Part shown: positions 21,516-29,881 of the stretch, piece after piece
Position numbering within the stretch: position 1 is the first letter of the stretch
How the letters are laid out: the number at the start of each line of letters is the position of its first letter
Source of the DNA: Mycobacterium sp. 852014-50255_SCH5639931
GTDB taxonomy: Bacteria > Actinomycetota > Actinomycetes > Mycobacteriales > Mycobacteriaceae
Assembly (NCBI RefSeq): GCF_001665605.1
Contig: NZ_LZSV01000024.1
Coordinates: 175,812 to 239,811, forward strand
Length of the DNA stretch: 64,000 bases
Reading direction: 5' to 3'
Made by a program: the position numbers and the translations under genes
The notes under the pieces: model-generated
What the model saw: only the letters and a program-made list of their open reading frames with translations
Told to the model about the DNA's origin: nothing
Databases searched by the model: none

Positions 21516-21992
21516 ATGAATCCGCTCCAGCGGCTGGCCGGCAATCCGACGGCCTACCGCCGGTTCGTCCTCAATGGCCGGCCGGTCGCGGAAGCTGTTG
21601 AGACGCTGCTGCGGTTCGCGACGGGCGGACGGCTCGGCGTGTTGGACCTCGCCGGTCTGCCGAACGTGCGGATCACGACGTCGGGTCGCAAAACGGGCCT
21701 CGCCCGCACGGCGACGGTGCAGTACGTGCCCGTCGAGAATGGGCTGTTGCTGGTCGGTTCCAACTGGGGCCGGGACCGCCACCCGTCGTGGTCGGCGAAT
21801 CTGAAAGCCACGCAGCGAGTTACCGTCCGCAGGCGCGGACAGCGCTTCGTCGCGACGGTGCGGTTGCTCACCGGCGAGGAGCGCGACAAAGCGTGGTCAG
21901 AGGTGCTGGCGCACTGGCCGAACTATCAACTAGCGCAAGATCGGGCGGGCGGGCGCCAGTTCCGCCTGTTCCTACTTACCCCCAGTGCATAG
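21516..21992 (+). CDS. F420-dependent nitroreductase-family (DDN-like) protein
   Basis: A 158-residue protein of the deazaflavin (F420)-dependent nitroreductase/DDN family, a split-beta-barrel fold. The key segment is LTTSGRKTGLARTATVQYV-like: here ITTSGRKTGLARTATV, followed by GLLLVGSNWGRDRHPSWSAN, both hallmarks of the family. These enzymes use reduced F420 for quinone or other reductions. The ATG at 21516 gives the usual length. The gene stands alone, divergent from the TetR operon and convergent with the DUF2231 gene. Confidence 0.88.
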   Translation: MNPLQRLAGNPTAYRRFVLNGRPVAEAVETLLRFATGGRLGVLDLAGLPNVRITTSGRKTGLARTATVQYVPVENGLLLVGSNWGRDRHPSWSANLKATQRVTVRRRGQRFVATVRLLTGEERDKAWSEVLAHWPNYQLAQDRAGGRQFRLFLLTPSA

Positions 21993-22007
21993 GCGCCGCG
22001 ACGACCG

Positions 22008-22499
22008 CTAGCCCGGGTTGGATTTTTTCAGGTGCGCGATCTCGCCACCCCAAACCGATTGGGCCCCAGCATCACCCACGCGGTAGATCTGGACCGTCGA
22101 TGCGATGGCGACGGCGAGCACCAGGATCGCGATAGTCGCCCGGACGACCACGCGGCGCTTGTCCGAGCGGCGTTCGATCACCCGCATCACCACCAGCACC
22201 ACCGCGGCCGCCAGCAGTGCCGCGGAGAAGTAGGTCATCGTCGCGCCCAGAGCGGCGTGCTTCTGCAGGATGGCGGTGGGTTTGGCCCTCAGGTCGTAAA
22301 GCCATTCCCCGGCGTTCACCGTGATCGGCGTCAACACCATGGTGGCCGCAGCCGATAGCACTGCGAGCCACAACAGTGGGCCCCGCCGCGCTGTCGGCCA
22401 GGCCACGCACACGATCTCGAGCAGGGCGGTCAGCGGTACAAGCACGACCACGAAGTGCAGCAACAGGGCATGGGCTGGCAGGCCGTTGATGATGGTCAT
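22008..22499 (-). CDS. DUF2231 membrane protein
   Basis: A 163-residue protein with four predicted membrane helices (about 10-32, 40-62, 83-110, 120-142). The N-terminal NGLPAHALLLHF has the two conserved histidines of DUF2231, a heme- or quinone-like four-helix module of unknown function. AGGAG lies before the ATG. It is preceded by a lipoprotein gene 33 bp upstream, so the two may be co-expressed. Confidence 0.82.
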   Translation of the reverse strand: MTIINGLPAHALLLHFVVVLVPLTALLEIVCVAWPTARRGPLLWLAVLSAAATMVLTPITVNAGEWLYDLRAKPTAILQKHAALGATMTYFSAALLAAAVVLVVMRVIERRSDKRRVVVRATIAILVLAVAIASTVQIYRVGDAGAQSVWGGEIAHLKKSNPG

Positions 22500-22532
22500 C
22501 GGGCTCCTTGGTGGTGGGCGGTCAGTTCGCGA

Positions 22533-23156
22533 TCAGCCGCCGAGCCCCTTCTTGATGGCCGCATCTTGTTTCTGGCCCACGTCGTTGACGAAATCCGCGG
22601 GGGCCAGAGTGTCGGGCGGGCCGTCGAACTGCAGCGTGACGAAGGCCCTGCCCTCGGTGAACAGCAGTATCGTCACGCCCTTGCTCTTGTCCGGATTGTT
22701 GCCCAATAACGTCGTTCCGCCGGTTCCGACGTTGGCGGCTTGCGTCGTCGGGTTCTTGATCACGTCACCCTGAGCGCCCTTGGCCGTGTTCAGCGCGTCG
22801 GTGGCGGCGCCGGGGTCCGCGAACACCTGGATGGTGTCCTTGATGACGTGGCTGCCGTCCTCGTCCTTGAACGTCGTCGCCACGCCCGGCTGGCCATTCG
22901 GGTTCGGGGTCGGTGGGGTGCCGGTGAACGGTATCGGCGCGTTGATGTCGCTCGCCTGGATCAACAGTCCGGTGTACTCGCTCGGCTGCGCGGCGGCCGA
23001 CGAAGTCGGTGCCGAGCTGTGCGCGCTGGTGGCCGAGCTGGACGACCCCGACTTCGACGGCGTTGACGTCGTCGAATTCTTGCCGCACCCCGCTACCGCC
23101 ACCGCCAGCGCCGTCGTCACCGCGACGCCCGCGGCCACCGTCCGTGAAGTCCTCAT
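22533..23156 (-). CDS. Secreted lipoprotein, Ser/Thr-rich linker
   Basis: A 207-residue lipoprotein with a signal peptide ending in the lipobox AVAGC, a Ser/Thr/Ala linker (about 25-60) and a 145-residue globular domain. The domain begins TGLLIQASDINAPIPF and includes FKDEDGSHVIKDTIQVFADP. It resembles mycobacterial Lpp/Lpq-type substrate-binding-like proteins of unknown function; I cannot name the family. The ATG at 23156 starts directly at the signal peptide. It lies between the sigma-factor gene and the DUF2231 gene on the same strand. Confidence 0.82.
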   Translation of the reverse strand: MRTSRTVAAGVAVTTALAVAVAGCGKNSTTSTPSKSGSSSSATSAHSSAPTSSAAAQPSEYTGLLIQASDINAPIPFTGTPPTPNPNGQPGVATTFKDEDGSHVIKDTIQVFADPGAATDALNTAKGAQGDVIKNPTTQAANVGTGGTTLLGNNPDKSKGVTILLFTEGRAFVTLQFDGPPDTLAPADFVNDVGQKQDAAIKKGLGG

Positions 23157-23275
23157 AGCTCGAGCTCCCTTCCAGGCTGCCTCCGGCGCCACCGTCGAGT
23201 TCGTTCCCGAATCGCACAGTACATTGCGGCGCGGCGCCACCGTGGCCCCGAAGGCCCCTGGGGAGAGTGCAGGGG

Positions 23276-24100
23276 TTAATCCAGTTGGTCGCGCAGGCAG
23301 CGCAGGGTGCTGGCCAGAATGCGGGACACCTGCATCTGCGAGACCCCGATGCACTCGGCGATCTGGCTCTGCGTCATCGATTCGAAGAATCGCATGCGCA
23401 AGACCTCGCGTTCGCGCTCGGGGAGTGCGGCAACCAGGACGCGCAGCGCTTCCCGGTTGGTGATGTGCTCGATCTGCGGGTCGATGCCGCCGACCGCGTC
23501 CGCGACCAGTCGGGGCGTGCCCGAGCTGTCCGCGCCCACCGGCGCGTCCAGGGAATCCAGGCGGTAGGCGTCGCCCGCCACCAGGCATTCCACTATTTCC
23601 TCGCGGGGGACTTCCAGCGCTTGCGACAGCTCGCCCGCGGTGGGCGCGCGCCCCAGCTTCTGGGCCAGATCGCCAGTCGTCCTGCTGATCTGCACGTGCA
23701 ATTCGCGCAGCCTCCGCGGTACCCGCATGCCCCAGCTGTAGTCGCGGAAGTACCGGCGAACCTCGCCCATCATGGTCGGGACCGCGAAGCCGATGAAGCT
23801 GGGCCCTTTGTCGGGATCAAACCTGTTGATGGCGTTCATCAGCCCCAGTCGTGCCACCTGGATGAGGTCATCGAGACCCTCGCCGCGGCGCGCGAAGTGG
23901 CTGGCCACATGGTCGGCCAGGGGCAGGCATCGGGTCACGATCCGTTCGCGCTGGCGACGGTAGTCGTGCGACTCGGCCGGCAGCTGGCGCAGCAGCACGA
24001 ACATTTCGACCACGTCGTCGTACGAATCGTCGGCTTTTTTGTCACGGCGCGGGGCCGAAGGGGCGGAAGCAGGACGGGCGGGAGCGATCACATTGGTCAT
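23276..24100 (-). CDS. SigF/SigB-family RNA polymerase sigma factor
   Basis: A 274-residue group 3 sigma factor close in pattern to mycobacterial SigF. Region 2 has LPLADHVASHFARRGEGLDDLIQVA and FAVPTMMGEVRRYFRD. Region 3 has VPRRLRELH and RAPTAGELSQAL. Region 4 has LPEREREVLRMRFFESMTQ and the helix-turn-helix AECIGVSQMQVSRIL. It would direct transcription of a stress or stationary-phase regulon. ATG 24100 was chosen because it overlaps the stop of a small leader frame (ATGA) and matches the usual N-terminal length. An in-frame ATG at 24157 lacks a well-placed ribosome site. No anti-sigma gene is adjacent. Confidence 0.93.
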   Translation of the reverse strand: MTNVIAPARPASAPSAPRRDKKADDSYDDVVEMFVLLRQLPAESHDYRRQRERIVTRCLPLADHVASHFARRGEGLDDLIQVARLGLMNAINRFDPDKGPSFIGFAVPTMMGEVRRYFRDYSWGMRVPRRLRELHVQISRTTGDLAQKLGRAPTAGELSQALEVPREEIVECLVAGDAYRLDSLDAPVGADSSGTPRLVADAVGGIDPQIEHITNREALRVLVAALPEREREVLRMRFFESMTQSQIAECIGVSQMQVSRILASTLRCLRDQLD

Positions 24101-24165
24101 AGGCGCACGCGCCCATTCTCGGCGCAGCTGATCCTGAAAGCTTTGGTGTACAAACATTTCTGCAT
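24097..24165 (-). CDS. Leader peptide coupled to sigma factor
   Basis: A 22-residue frame reading MQKCLYTKAFRISCAENGRV plus two residues. Its TGA overlaps the sigma-factor ATG (ATGA). A Shine-Dalgarno GAGGAG lies 10 bases before its ATG and forms the spacer of a GACTCA/TGAGTC inverted repeat. The frame is basic and short, and could serve only to couple translation. Judged from layout only; it might not be translated. Confidence 0.45.
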   Translation of the reverse strand: MQKCLYTKAFRISCAENGRVRL

Positions 24166-24169
24166 TACT

Positions 24170-24187
24170 GACTCACTCCTCTGAGTC
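24170..24187 (-). promoter_or_regulatory. Hairpin with Shine-Dalgarno in its loop
   Basis: On the minus strand six-base arms GACTCA and TGAGTC enclose exactly GAGGAG, the only good ribosome-binding site before the sigma factor and its leader frame. Folding could present or mask the site, giving translational control. Confidence 0.45.
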
Positions 24188-24757
24188 GTGTGCAGCGAGA
24201 CTGGCAGCTATGCGCACGTCGCCTCACTGCACCTGTATCCGCAGGACTGGTCGTTTATCGAACGCGCTGGTTACCTAAGGGAGATGACTCGAGTGTTGAT
24301 CGCCGGAGCCATGTCAAGCTCAGTAGCCGTGCGGCTGACTGGCCGCTTTGAGCTAAACGGCGACACGTCCAGAACGGACTTCATTTGTGACTATACGCCC
24401 CATCGCGTGTGCCCGCGATCGCTTACCGCAACTCGGCCCCGGCTCTTCTCCCAACCGTTTACGAAGGGCATCGCAGCAAAGCGTCAGACGCTTGCCAGGC
24501 CGGTGCCATCATCTGACCGGAACTGGATTATCCGGCTCTTTCGGCTTCGAACCGCCGGCAGCCGGCAAAGCGGAGCGGCATGCCGGTTATCCGGAGTCAC
24601 CGGCGCTGCTCACCTACGCGCGTGTCGGAAGGTGTCGACCGCAATTCTCATTTCTGTCCCAGCTGGGTACTGTTCGCCTAATGTTCGAGACCGATCTCCC
24701 GCGACTTGCTCTCATCCCTAGCCGAGAGCCGTTCGCGCACAATGCATTACGGCGGCG
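24188..24757. other. 570-bp stretch without a convincing gene
   Basis: This lies between the divergent sigma-factor and SDR genes. An open frame of 177 codons at 24188-24721 has atypical composition (many Ser, Arg and Cys) and no similarity I recognise. The base composition is lower in GC than its neighbours. It must contain both promoters. The octamer TTATCCGG occurs twice (around 24528 and 24592). No RNA gene was recognised. Confidence 0.5.
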
Positions 24758-25651
24758 ATGAATATTGACGGGCGCCTGCTGGACGGGCGTGGCGTGGCGG
24801 TGGCCGGCGGCAGCCGTGGGATTGGACGGGCAGTCGTCGAGCTGCTCTGCGGCCTGGGAGCCGGCGTGGTCGTCAACGGGCGCGACGCGGACGCGGTCGA
24901 GGAGACCGTCGCCGTGGTCACGGCGTCCGGCGGCCGTGCCAGCGCGGTGGTCGGACCCGCGGATGACGAGCGCATCGCCGGCCTCCTGGTCGACGACTGC
25001 GTGCGCAGGTACGGACGGCTGGACGCACTGGTCAACTGCGCGGGGATCGCCGAGCCGCCCGGCTCCTCGATTCTGAACATCGCGCCGGGCGACTTCGACC
25101 GCCTGATCAGCGCCCACCTCGGCACCGCGTTCCACACGTGCCGGGCGGGGGCTCGCGTCATGGCCGCGCAGGGGCACGGCGCCATCGTCAACACCGGTTC
25201 GGTCGCATTTCTGGGCGACTACGGCGGCACCGGCTATCCCGCGGGCAAGGGCGCAGTGAACGCCCTGACCATGGCCATCGCCGCCGAACTGAAGGGCCAC
25301 GGCGTGCGAGCCAACGTGGTGTGCCCCGGCGCCCGGACACGTCTGTCCACGGGTGCCGAGTACGAGAAGCACATCGAAGACCTGCACCGGCGCGGCCTAC
25401 TGGACGAAATGACCATGCGGGCCTCGCTCGACAGCGCCCCGCCCGCATTCGTGGCTCCGCTCTACGCGTATCTCGTGAGCGACCTGGCGCGGAGCGTGAC
25501 GGGTCAGATGTTCGTCGCGGCAGGCGGATTCGTCGGTAGCTTCGACCGGCCGACACCGCGGATGCTGGGCTACCGCGACCACCACGACGCCGAACCCTGG
25601 TCGGTCGAGGAGCTGCACACGATGATCGGCGCCGCGCAAGCCGCGCACTGA
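24758..25651 (+). CDS. SDR family oxidoreductase
   Basis: A 297-residue short-chain dehydrogenase. The cofactor loop is GGSRGIG at about residues 17-23, followed by VNGRDADAVEET (the Arg suggests NADP(H)), NCAG, catalytic Ser in NTGSVAF and YPAGK with Tyr/Lys. A C-terminal tail of about 40 residues (FDRPTPRMLGYRDHHDAEPW) extends beyond classical SDRs and is seen in a mycobacterial subgroup. It is monocistronic. Substrate unknown. Confidence 0.9.
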   Translation: MNIDGRLLDGRGVAVAGGSRGIGRAVVELLCGLGAGVVVNGRDADAVEETVAVVTASGGRASAVVGPADDERIAGLLVDDCVRRYGRLDALVNCAGIAEPPGSSILNIAPGDFDRLISAHLGTAFHTCRAGARVMAAQGHGAIVNTGSVAFLGDYGGTGYPAGKGAVNALTMAIAAELKGHGVRANVVCPGARTRLSTGAEYEKHIEDLHRRGLLDEMTMRASLDSAPPAFVAPLYAYLVSDLARSVTGQMFVAAGGFVGSFDRPTPRMLGYRDHHDAEPWSVEELHTMIGAAQAAH

Positions 25652-25835
25652 GCGCGCCGAAACCGCCGGGCGACAGCAAATCGATCGCGTCTACGCCGTG
25701 GCCGTGCCGGCGCGGGCCGGGCCCGCCGCCCCCGGGCACCCTGATTTCGCCACCGGTGCACCGGAAAGACGCACGTTGTGGGTGTGCGAGGCGGCCCGGC
25801 GGCCTAGGCTGTCCTGCGAACCGCAGGAGGGTGTT

Positions 25836-26627
25836 TTGACAATGCAACCGAACCCGCTCGACCCAGTTGCCAGCGAACGACTGTCGCACGCAGGCAAAGT
25901 GTTCACCTCCGATCTGTCGATCAACGAATTCGCCTTGTTGCATGGGGCCGGGTTCGAGCCGATCGAACTCGTGATGGGTGTCTCGGTCTACCACGTCGGG
26001 TATCAGTTCACCGGAATCCGGCAACAATCCGAACTGCCCGTGCTCACCGACGCGACCTACCGGGCGCGCTGGAACGCGATGTCGCGGATGCAGGCGGAGG
26101 CCGATTCGCTGGGCGCGGACGGCGTGGTCGGCGTCCGCCTCGAATGGCGTCATCAGGGCGAGGGCGAGCATCTGGAGTTCATCGCGGTCGGCACCGCGGT
26201 GCGATACACGGAGAAGCCCGGGGCGTATCGCCGTTCCAACGGGCAGGCGTTCACCAGTCACCTGTCCGGGCAGGATCTGACCACCCTCCTGCGATCGGGA
26301 TTCGTCCCGGTGGCGTTCGTGATGGGCAACTGCGTGTTCCACATCGCCGTGCAAGGGTTCCTGCGCACGCTCGGCCAGGTTGGACGCAACGCCGAGATGC
26401 CCCAGTGGACGCAGGGGAGCTACCAGGCGCGCGAGCTGGCGATGTCGCGCATGCAGAGTGAGGCCGAGCGCGATGGCGGAACCGGCGTCGTCGGGGTGCA
26501 CTTCGCCATTTCCAACTACGCGTGGGGGCATCACACCGTGGAGTTCTATGTCGCGGGAACCGCGGTGCGTCGCGGCGGTGAGGTGCAGACGCTGACGCCG
26601 TCGTTCGTCCTGCCCATGAGCGATTGA
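25836..26627 (+). CDS. Tandem YbjQ-like (heavy-metal-binding/DUF74) protein
   Basis: A 263-residue protein consisting of two copies of a YbjQ/UPF0145-like domain. Copy 1 is about residues 18-120 and copy 2 about 135-245. Both have the same order: FTSDLS/FTSHLS, a GF.P(I/V)..VMG segment, AMSRMQAEA/AMSRMQSEA, and GADGVVGVR/GGTGVVGVH. Single-domain bacterial YbjQ proteins are about 105 residues and pentameric. The TTG at 25836 is 5 bases from a perfect AGGAGG; the ATG at 25842 is an alternative. The stop overlaps the next start by one base, so the two are an operon. Confidence 0.85.
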   Translation: MTMQPNPLDPVASERLSHAGKVFTSDLSINEFALLHGAGFEPIELVMGVSVYHVGYQFTGIRQQSELPVLTDATYRARWNAMSRMQAEADSLGADGVVGVRLEWRHQGEGEHLEFIAVGTAVRYTEKPGAYRRSNGQAFTSHLSGQDLTTLLRSGFVPVAFVMGNCVFHIAVQGFLRTLGQVGRNAEMPQWTQGSYQARELAMSRMQSEAERDGGTGVVGVHFAISNYAWGHHTVEFYVAGTAVRRGGEVQTLTPSFVLPMSD

Positions 26628-27007
26628 TGACGAGCCTCGATTACGAGCGGGTCGGCGAGTCCATCGGAACGGCCTTGTCCGGTCCCGGGGGAGTCGGGCT
26701 GGTGCTGAGGGTCTTCTCCGGCGTTCCGGGGGTGATTTTCGCTCCCGCGCGCCGCGGCTTCTTCCGGTCGCAGCCGGAGCGGGTGCAGATCGGCCACTGG
26801 CGTTATGAAGTCACCCCCGACGGCCGCCTGAGCGCCGCCCACCTGGTGAACGGCATCGTCCTGGCCGAAGAGGTCCTCGCCGCCGGCGCCGTCGGACCGC
26901 ACATCGCTCGCGCCCTCGGGCAGCTGGTGACCAGCTACGGTCCGACGATCATCCCCAACATCGATGCGGCCCTCGAGGTCCTCGAGGCCGGGGCCGGATC
27001 GCGCTGA
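26627..27007 (+). CDS. Hypothetical protein
   Basis: A 126-residue protein whose ATG overlaps the upstream stop (TGATG), so it is probably co-translated with the tandem YbjQ-like protein. It has a short hydrophobic segment near residues 20-38 (GGVGLVLRVFSGVPGVIFA), then a basic stretch and a C-terminal helical part. No motif is recognised. It may be a membrane-peripheral partner of its neighbour; that is inference from context. Confidence 0.75.
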   Translation: MTSLDYERVGESIGTALSGPGGVGLVLRVFSGVPGVIFAPARRGFFRSQPERVQIGHWRYEVTPDGRLSAAHLVNGIVLAEEVLAAGAVGPHIARALGQLVTSYGPTIIPNIDAALEVLEAGAGSR

Positions 27008-27015
27008 GCGCCGGT

Positions 27016-27678
27016 CTATACGCGGCCGGCGGCGAAATCGGCCGCCTGGTCGACCATGCCCGCCTCGACGTACTGGCGGTGCGCGACGGGGTTTCCCGCG
27101 TCCGAGCAGATCGGGTCGCCGGGCACGCACAATTCGATGGTCTTGGCCGCGTACGGGGGGCCGATCGTCACGGGCGGTTCGTTGATGATGTTCATGAACT
27201 GGCTCGACGGCTTTCCGAAGAGCGCGATCGCCGCCACGTGGTTGGAGACCTCGGCCGGCATCGGCTGCAGCGCCTGGACCAGGTGCACCCCGTCCGGCAC
27301 CGCGCTTTCGGTGACGAAGCCAATCACGGCCGCGCCCTGGGAGTATCCGCCCAACACCATCCTCGTTCGCGGGCAGGAGGCGGCCATGTGTTCGACGTGC
27401 GCGCCCGCGTCGCTGATGCCATCCACGGCCCTGGGGAAGTCCGTGGTCGCCGGGTAGTCGACGGGATACACGCCGAGGGACCTGCCGCCGACACGCGGCC
27501 GCATACTGTCCACGAAGCTCTGCCCGATCCGGCCGACGCCGGGCGGCTCGTTGGTACCCCGGGCGAACACCACCTCGACATCGGGGCACGGCCCGGCGGC
27601 CGCGACGGGAGCGACCGGGAGCGCCCAAAAGGGTGCCAGCACAGCACAAATCAAACTGCCGAGACGATGCGCCTTCAC
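27016..27678 (-). CDS. Cutinase-family esterase (secreted)
   Basis: A 220-residue secreted serine esterase. The signal peptide is about residues 1-28 (APVAAAG). The catalytic triad is Ser113 in GGYSQGA, Asp188 in CVPGDPIC and His200 in NPVAHRQY. Cys31/Cys102 and Cys184/Cys191 match the two disulfides of the cutinase fold. Mycobacterial cutinase-like proteins hydrolyse fatty-acid esters or act as phospholipases at the cell surface. GTG start. Convergent with the hypothetical gene, 8 bp away. Confidence 0.93.
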   Translation of the reverse strand: MKAHRLGSLICAVLAPFWALPVAPVAAAGPCPDVEVVFARGTNEPPGVGRIGQSFVDSMRPRVGGRSLGVYPVDYPATTDFPRAVDGISDAGAHVEHMAASCPRTRMVLGGYSQGAAVIGFVTESAVPDGVHLVQALQPMPAEVSNHVAAIALFGKPSSQFMNIINEPPVTIGPPYAAKTIELCVPGDPICSDAGNPVAHRQYVEAGMVDQAADFAAGRV

Positions 27679-27739
27679 AGCGTGATTTTGTCACAGGGTG
27701 ACAAAGTGCGCGCGTTATGCGGTTGCGGCCGCCGGCGTG

Positions 27740-28216
27740 CTACCGCGTCGCGTCGGCACCAGGCGCACGGGGTCGCCTGTGCACGAACGAACGGGCGGCC
27801 CGGAGTACACCGCGAAACGCGTAGGCGGCGGTCACGACGGTCAGGATGATGAGCAGCACGAACATGGGCAGCCAGTTGCCCCGGCTGTGGTCGACCTCCC
27901 ACCAGATGATGGTGAACAGCACCACGCAGACCAGCAGCACCACGTCCCGCCAGTTCCCCTGGTAAGACAGCGCCGCTTTGCGCAGCGCCCGGCTCCGGTC
28001 CGCCGTGTCGATCAGGTCGTCGATGCGGGCGTCGATGGTGCGTTGCAGCTCGGCGCGCCTCTTGGCGGCCTCCGGCGGCAGCCGGTCCAGCAAGTCCATG
28101 TCCTGCTTGATCAGCCCCCGATAATCCGGGCCCCGGAATTGCCCCGCGGCGACGGCCAGCATCGCGCCGCCGAACACGGGCGCACTATTCAGAGCGATCT
28201 GTCCGAGACCCGTCAT
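27740..28216 (-). CDS. Membrane protein of unknown function
   Basis: A 158-residue protein with a soluble N-terminal half rich in charged helices (YRGLIKQDMDLLDRLPPEAAKRR; DARIDDLIDTADRSRALR). Two membrane helices follow at about residues 90-108 and 114-135, then a basic tail. It lies 43 bp after the TetR gene on the same strand and may be controlled by it. No family recognised. Confidence 0.75.
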   Translation of the reverse strand: MTGLGQIALNSAPVFGGAMLAVAAGQFRGPDYRGLIKQDMDLLDRLPPEAAKRRAELQRTIDARIDDLIDTADRSRALRKAALSYQGNWRDVVLLVCVVLFTIIWWEVDHSRGNWLPMFVLLIILTVVTAAYAFRGVLRAARSFVHRRPRAPGADATR

Positions 28217-28259
28217 GCCCGCTCCTTCTGGTCGTCGTCAACGTCGCACGATGACGGGG

Positions 28260-28931
28260 TCAGGATGCCCTGAAAGGGCGCCGTCGCGTTCGCGGCGGCT
28301 CGGGGCTTTGCAGCGCGTCCATCGCGCGCTCCATCTGCGGGTAGGCGATCGCCGGTCCGAGCCAACGCGTGAGATAGCGCCGCAGATCGGCACCGCTGCG
28401 CGGCGGGCGCCCCGGGTCGGCGAGAAACGAATGCAGCACCCGCAGGCTGAATTCGTTCAATTCGTCGAGGCCGTCTTTGTCGAAACCGTAACTCTCCCAA
28501 TCGATGTCATAGCGATGCAGCATCGACCGGCCGAACGCCAGGGCGGTGTCCGAGATGATGGAGACCTTCTGGCCGCCGCGATGACGTTGGTTGAGCACGA
28601 ATTCGACCTGGTTGTCCGAGGCCAGCTCTTCGATGGCGTACGCCATTCCTTCGGTCATCGCCACGACGGGATCGGTGACCCCCTCGAGGTGGGCCGCCAT
28701 CCGATCCAGGAACCCGTCGGCCGATCGCATCGCCGACGCCACCAACAGCGCCTGCGTCCCGGGGAAGTACCGATACACGGTCTGCCGGGTGACCCCGAGC
28801 ACCCGCGCCACGTCGGCGATCCGCAGCGCCGAGCCGCGTTCGTCGATGATCTTGTCGGCGGCATCCAGGATGCGCTCGATCGCCTCCTCGTCGGAGGCGG
28901 GCGTGTTCCCTGCCCAACCGTGACTGCGCAT
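28260..28931 (-). CDS. TetR family transcriptional regulator
   Basis: A 223-residue TetR protein. Residues 15-62 form the helix-turn-helix (AIERILDAADKIIDERGSA; IADVARVLGVTRQTVYRYF) with a canonical YRYFPGTQALL end. The C-terminal part (ASDNQVEFVLNQRHRGGQ...LADPGRPPRSGADLRRYL) resembles a mycobacterial group seen near lipid and P450 genes. Start ATG at 28931. It is followed by the two-helix membrane protein gene. Ligand unknown. Confidence 0.92.
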   Translation of the reverse strand: MRSHGWAGNTPASDEEAIERILDAADKIIDERGSALRIADVARVLGVTRQTVYRYFPGTQALLVASAMRSADGFLDRMAAHLEGVTDPVVAMTEGMAYAIEELASDNQVEFVLNQRHRGGQKVSIISDTALAFGRSMLHRYDIDWESYGFDKDGLDELNEFSLRVLHSFLADPGRPPRSGADLRRYLTRWLGPAIAYPQMERAMDALQSPEPPRTRRRPFRAS

Positions 28932-29140
28932 TTAACGGGCGGCGAACCCGTAGTCGATGATCCCCACAGCCGGATCATAGCGGCTGGAAGCAGGCGATCG
29001 TTGCTGGTTAACGCGGCCGGACACTTCCGCCATTATGAATGCTCACTGCGAACCTTAGGGTGCCGCGCGGCAGGAAGGCCGAACTTTGCACTACGACACG
29101 GTGCTTAACGCCGGTCGCTTAATCGTTGCCGCGCAGCGGT

Positions 29141-29704
29141 TTACGCCACGGATGCACCCAGAATCAGGTTGACGGCCTCGTCGAGTTGTCCCGCAATCTC
29201 GTCGAAGCTGACGAACCGGGCGGTCATCAGAGCGCCGGAGAAGGTCATCTGCAGCGTCGATTTCACGGCGCGCGGCCAGCCCGGCCCCAGTGCGGCGCCG
29301 ATCCGGGTGGCCACCTCCTGGCCGATCTGCTCCCGAATCGGCTTCACCGCCGGATCGTCGGCCATCAGGGCCGCGCCGCACGCGGCGGTCAGTTCGGGCT
29401 CGTCGGCTACCACGACGGCCATGTCTCGCAACGTCGCGCTGACCCGCGTCTTGGTGGTGTCGTTGACATCGGTATGCAGCGGCAGCTCGCGGAGAAAGCG
29501 CAGGTACACCGCCGCGACCAGTGCGCTTTTCGACGGAAAGTAGGTGTAGGCGCTGGCCGGCGACACTCCGGCGCGACTCGCCACCGAACGCATCGTCAGG
29601 TTGGCGTACGACGACGCGCGCAGCTCCTCCAGCCCGGCATCCAGGACCTTGCGGATCGTCTGTCCGGGCCGGCGATCGGACCGGCGAGCCGCATCTTTAG
29701 ACAC
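29141..29704 (-). CDS. TetR family transcriptional regulator
   Basis: A 187-residue TetR regulator from GTG 29704. The helix-turn-helix is about residues 14-60 (GQTIRKVLDAGLEELRASSY; VASRAGVSPASAYTYFPSKS). It is divergent from a small methyltransferase gene. The 177-bp spacer contains a perfect 10-bp palindrome GACAGCTGTC at 29841-29850. The short C-terminal domain is helical, with no recognised ligand site. Confidence 0.9.
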   Translation of the reverse strand: MSKDAARRSDRRPGQTIRKVLDAGLEELRASSYANLTMRSVASRAGVSPASAYTYFPSKSALVAAVYLRFLRELPLHTDVNDTTKTRVSATLRDMAVVVADEPELTAACGAALMADDPAVKPIREQIGQEVATRIGAALGPGWPRAVKSTLQMTFSGALMTARFVSFDEIAGQLDEAVNLILGASVA

Positions 29705-29840
29705 CCGTCCAGTGTAGGAAGGCGGCGAGAACGCGAACAACTTCCTTCCGGGTCTTGCCCGGGGGCCGATCCGCGCCCGGCGCTGTCGTTTTGCGTCACC
29801 CCCCAAAGGCCGGTCCGGTATTCGTCGGCAGAGATTTACA

Positions 29841-29850
29841 GACAGCTGTC
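29841..29850. promoter_or_regulatory. Palindrome between tetR and methyltransferase
   Basis: GACAGCTGTC is a perfect 10-bp palindrome. It overlaps a second symmetry, CTGT and ACAG around CCAGA (29846-29858). It lies 31 bp before the methyltransferase start and could be the operator of the divergent TetR. Confidence 0.35.
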
Positions 29851-29881
29851 CAGAACAGCAGGTGCCACTAGAGTGGCGGTT

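Noticed and set aside
23276..24157. Sigma factor starting at ATG 24157
   Set aside because: The available Shine-Dalgarno is 18 bases away, while ATG 24100 overlaps the leader stop and fits SigF length.
24188..24721. 177-codon frame between the sigma factor and SDR
   Set aside because: Composition unlike neighbouring genes, no motif and no ribosome site; treated as non-coding.
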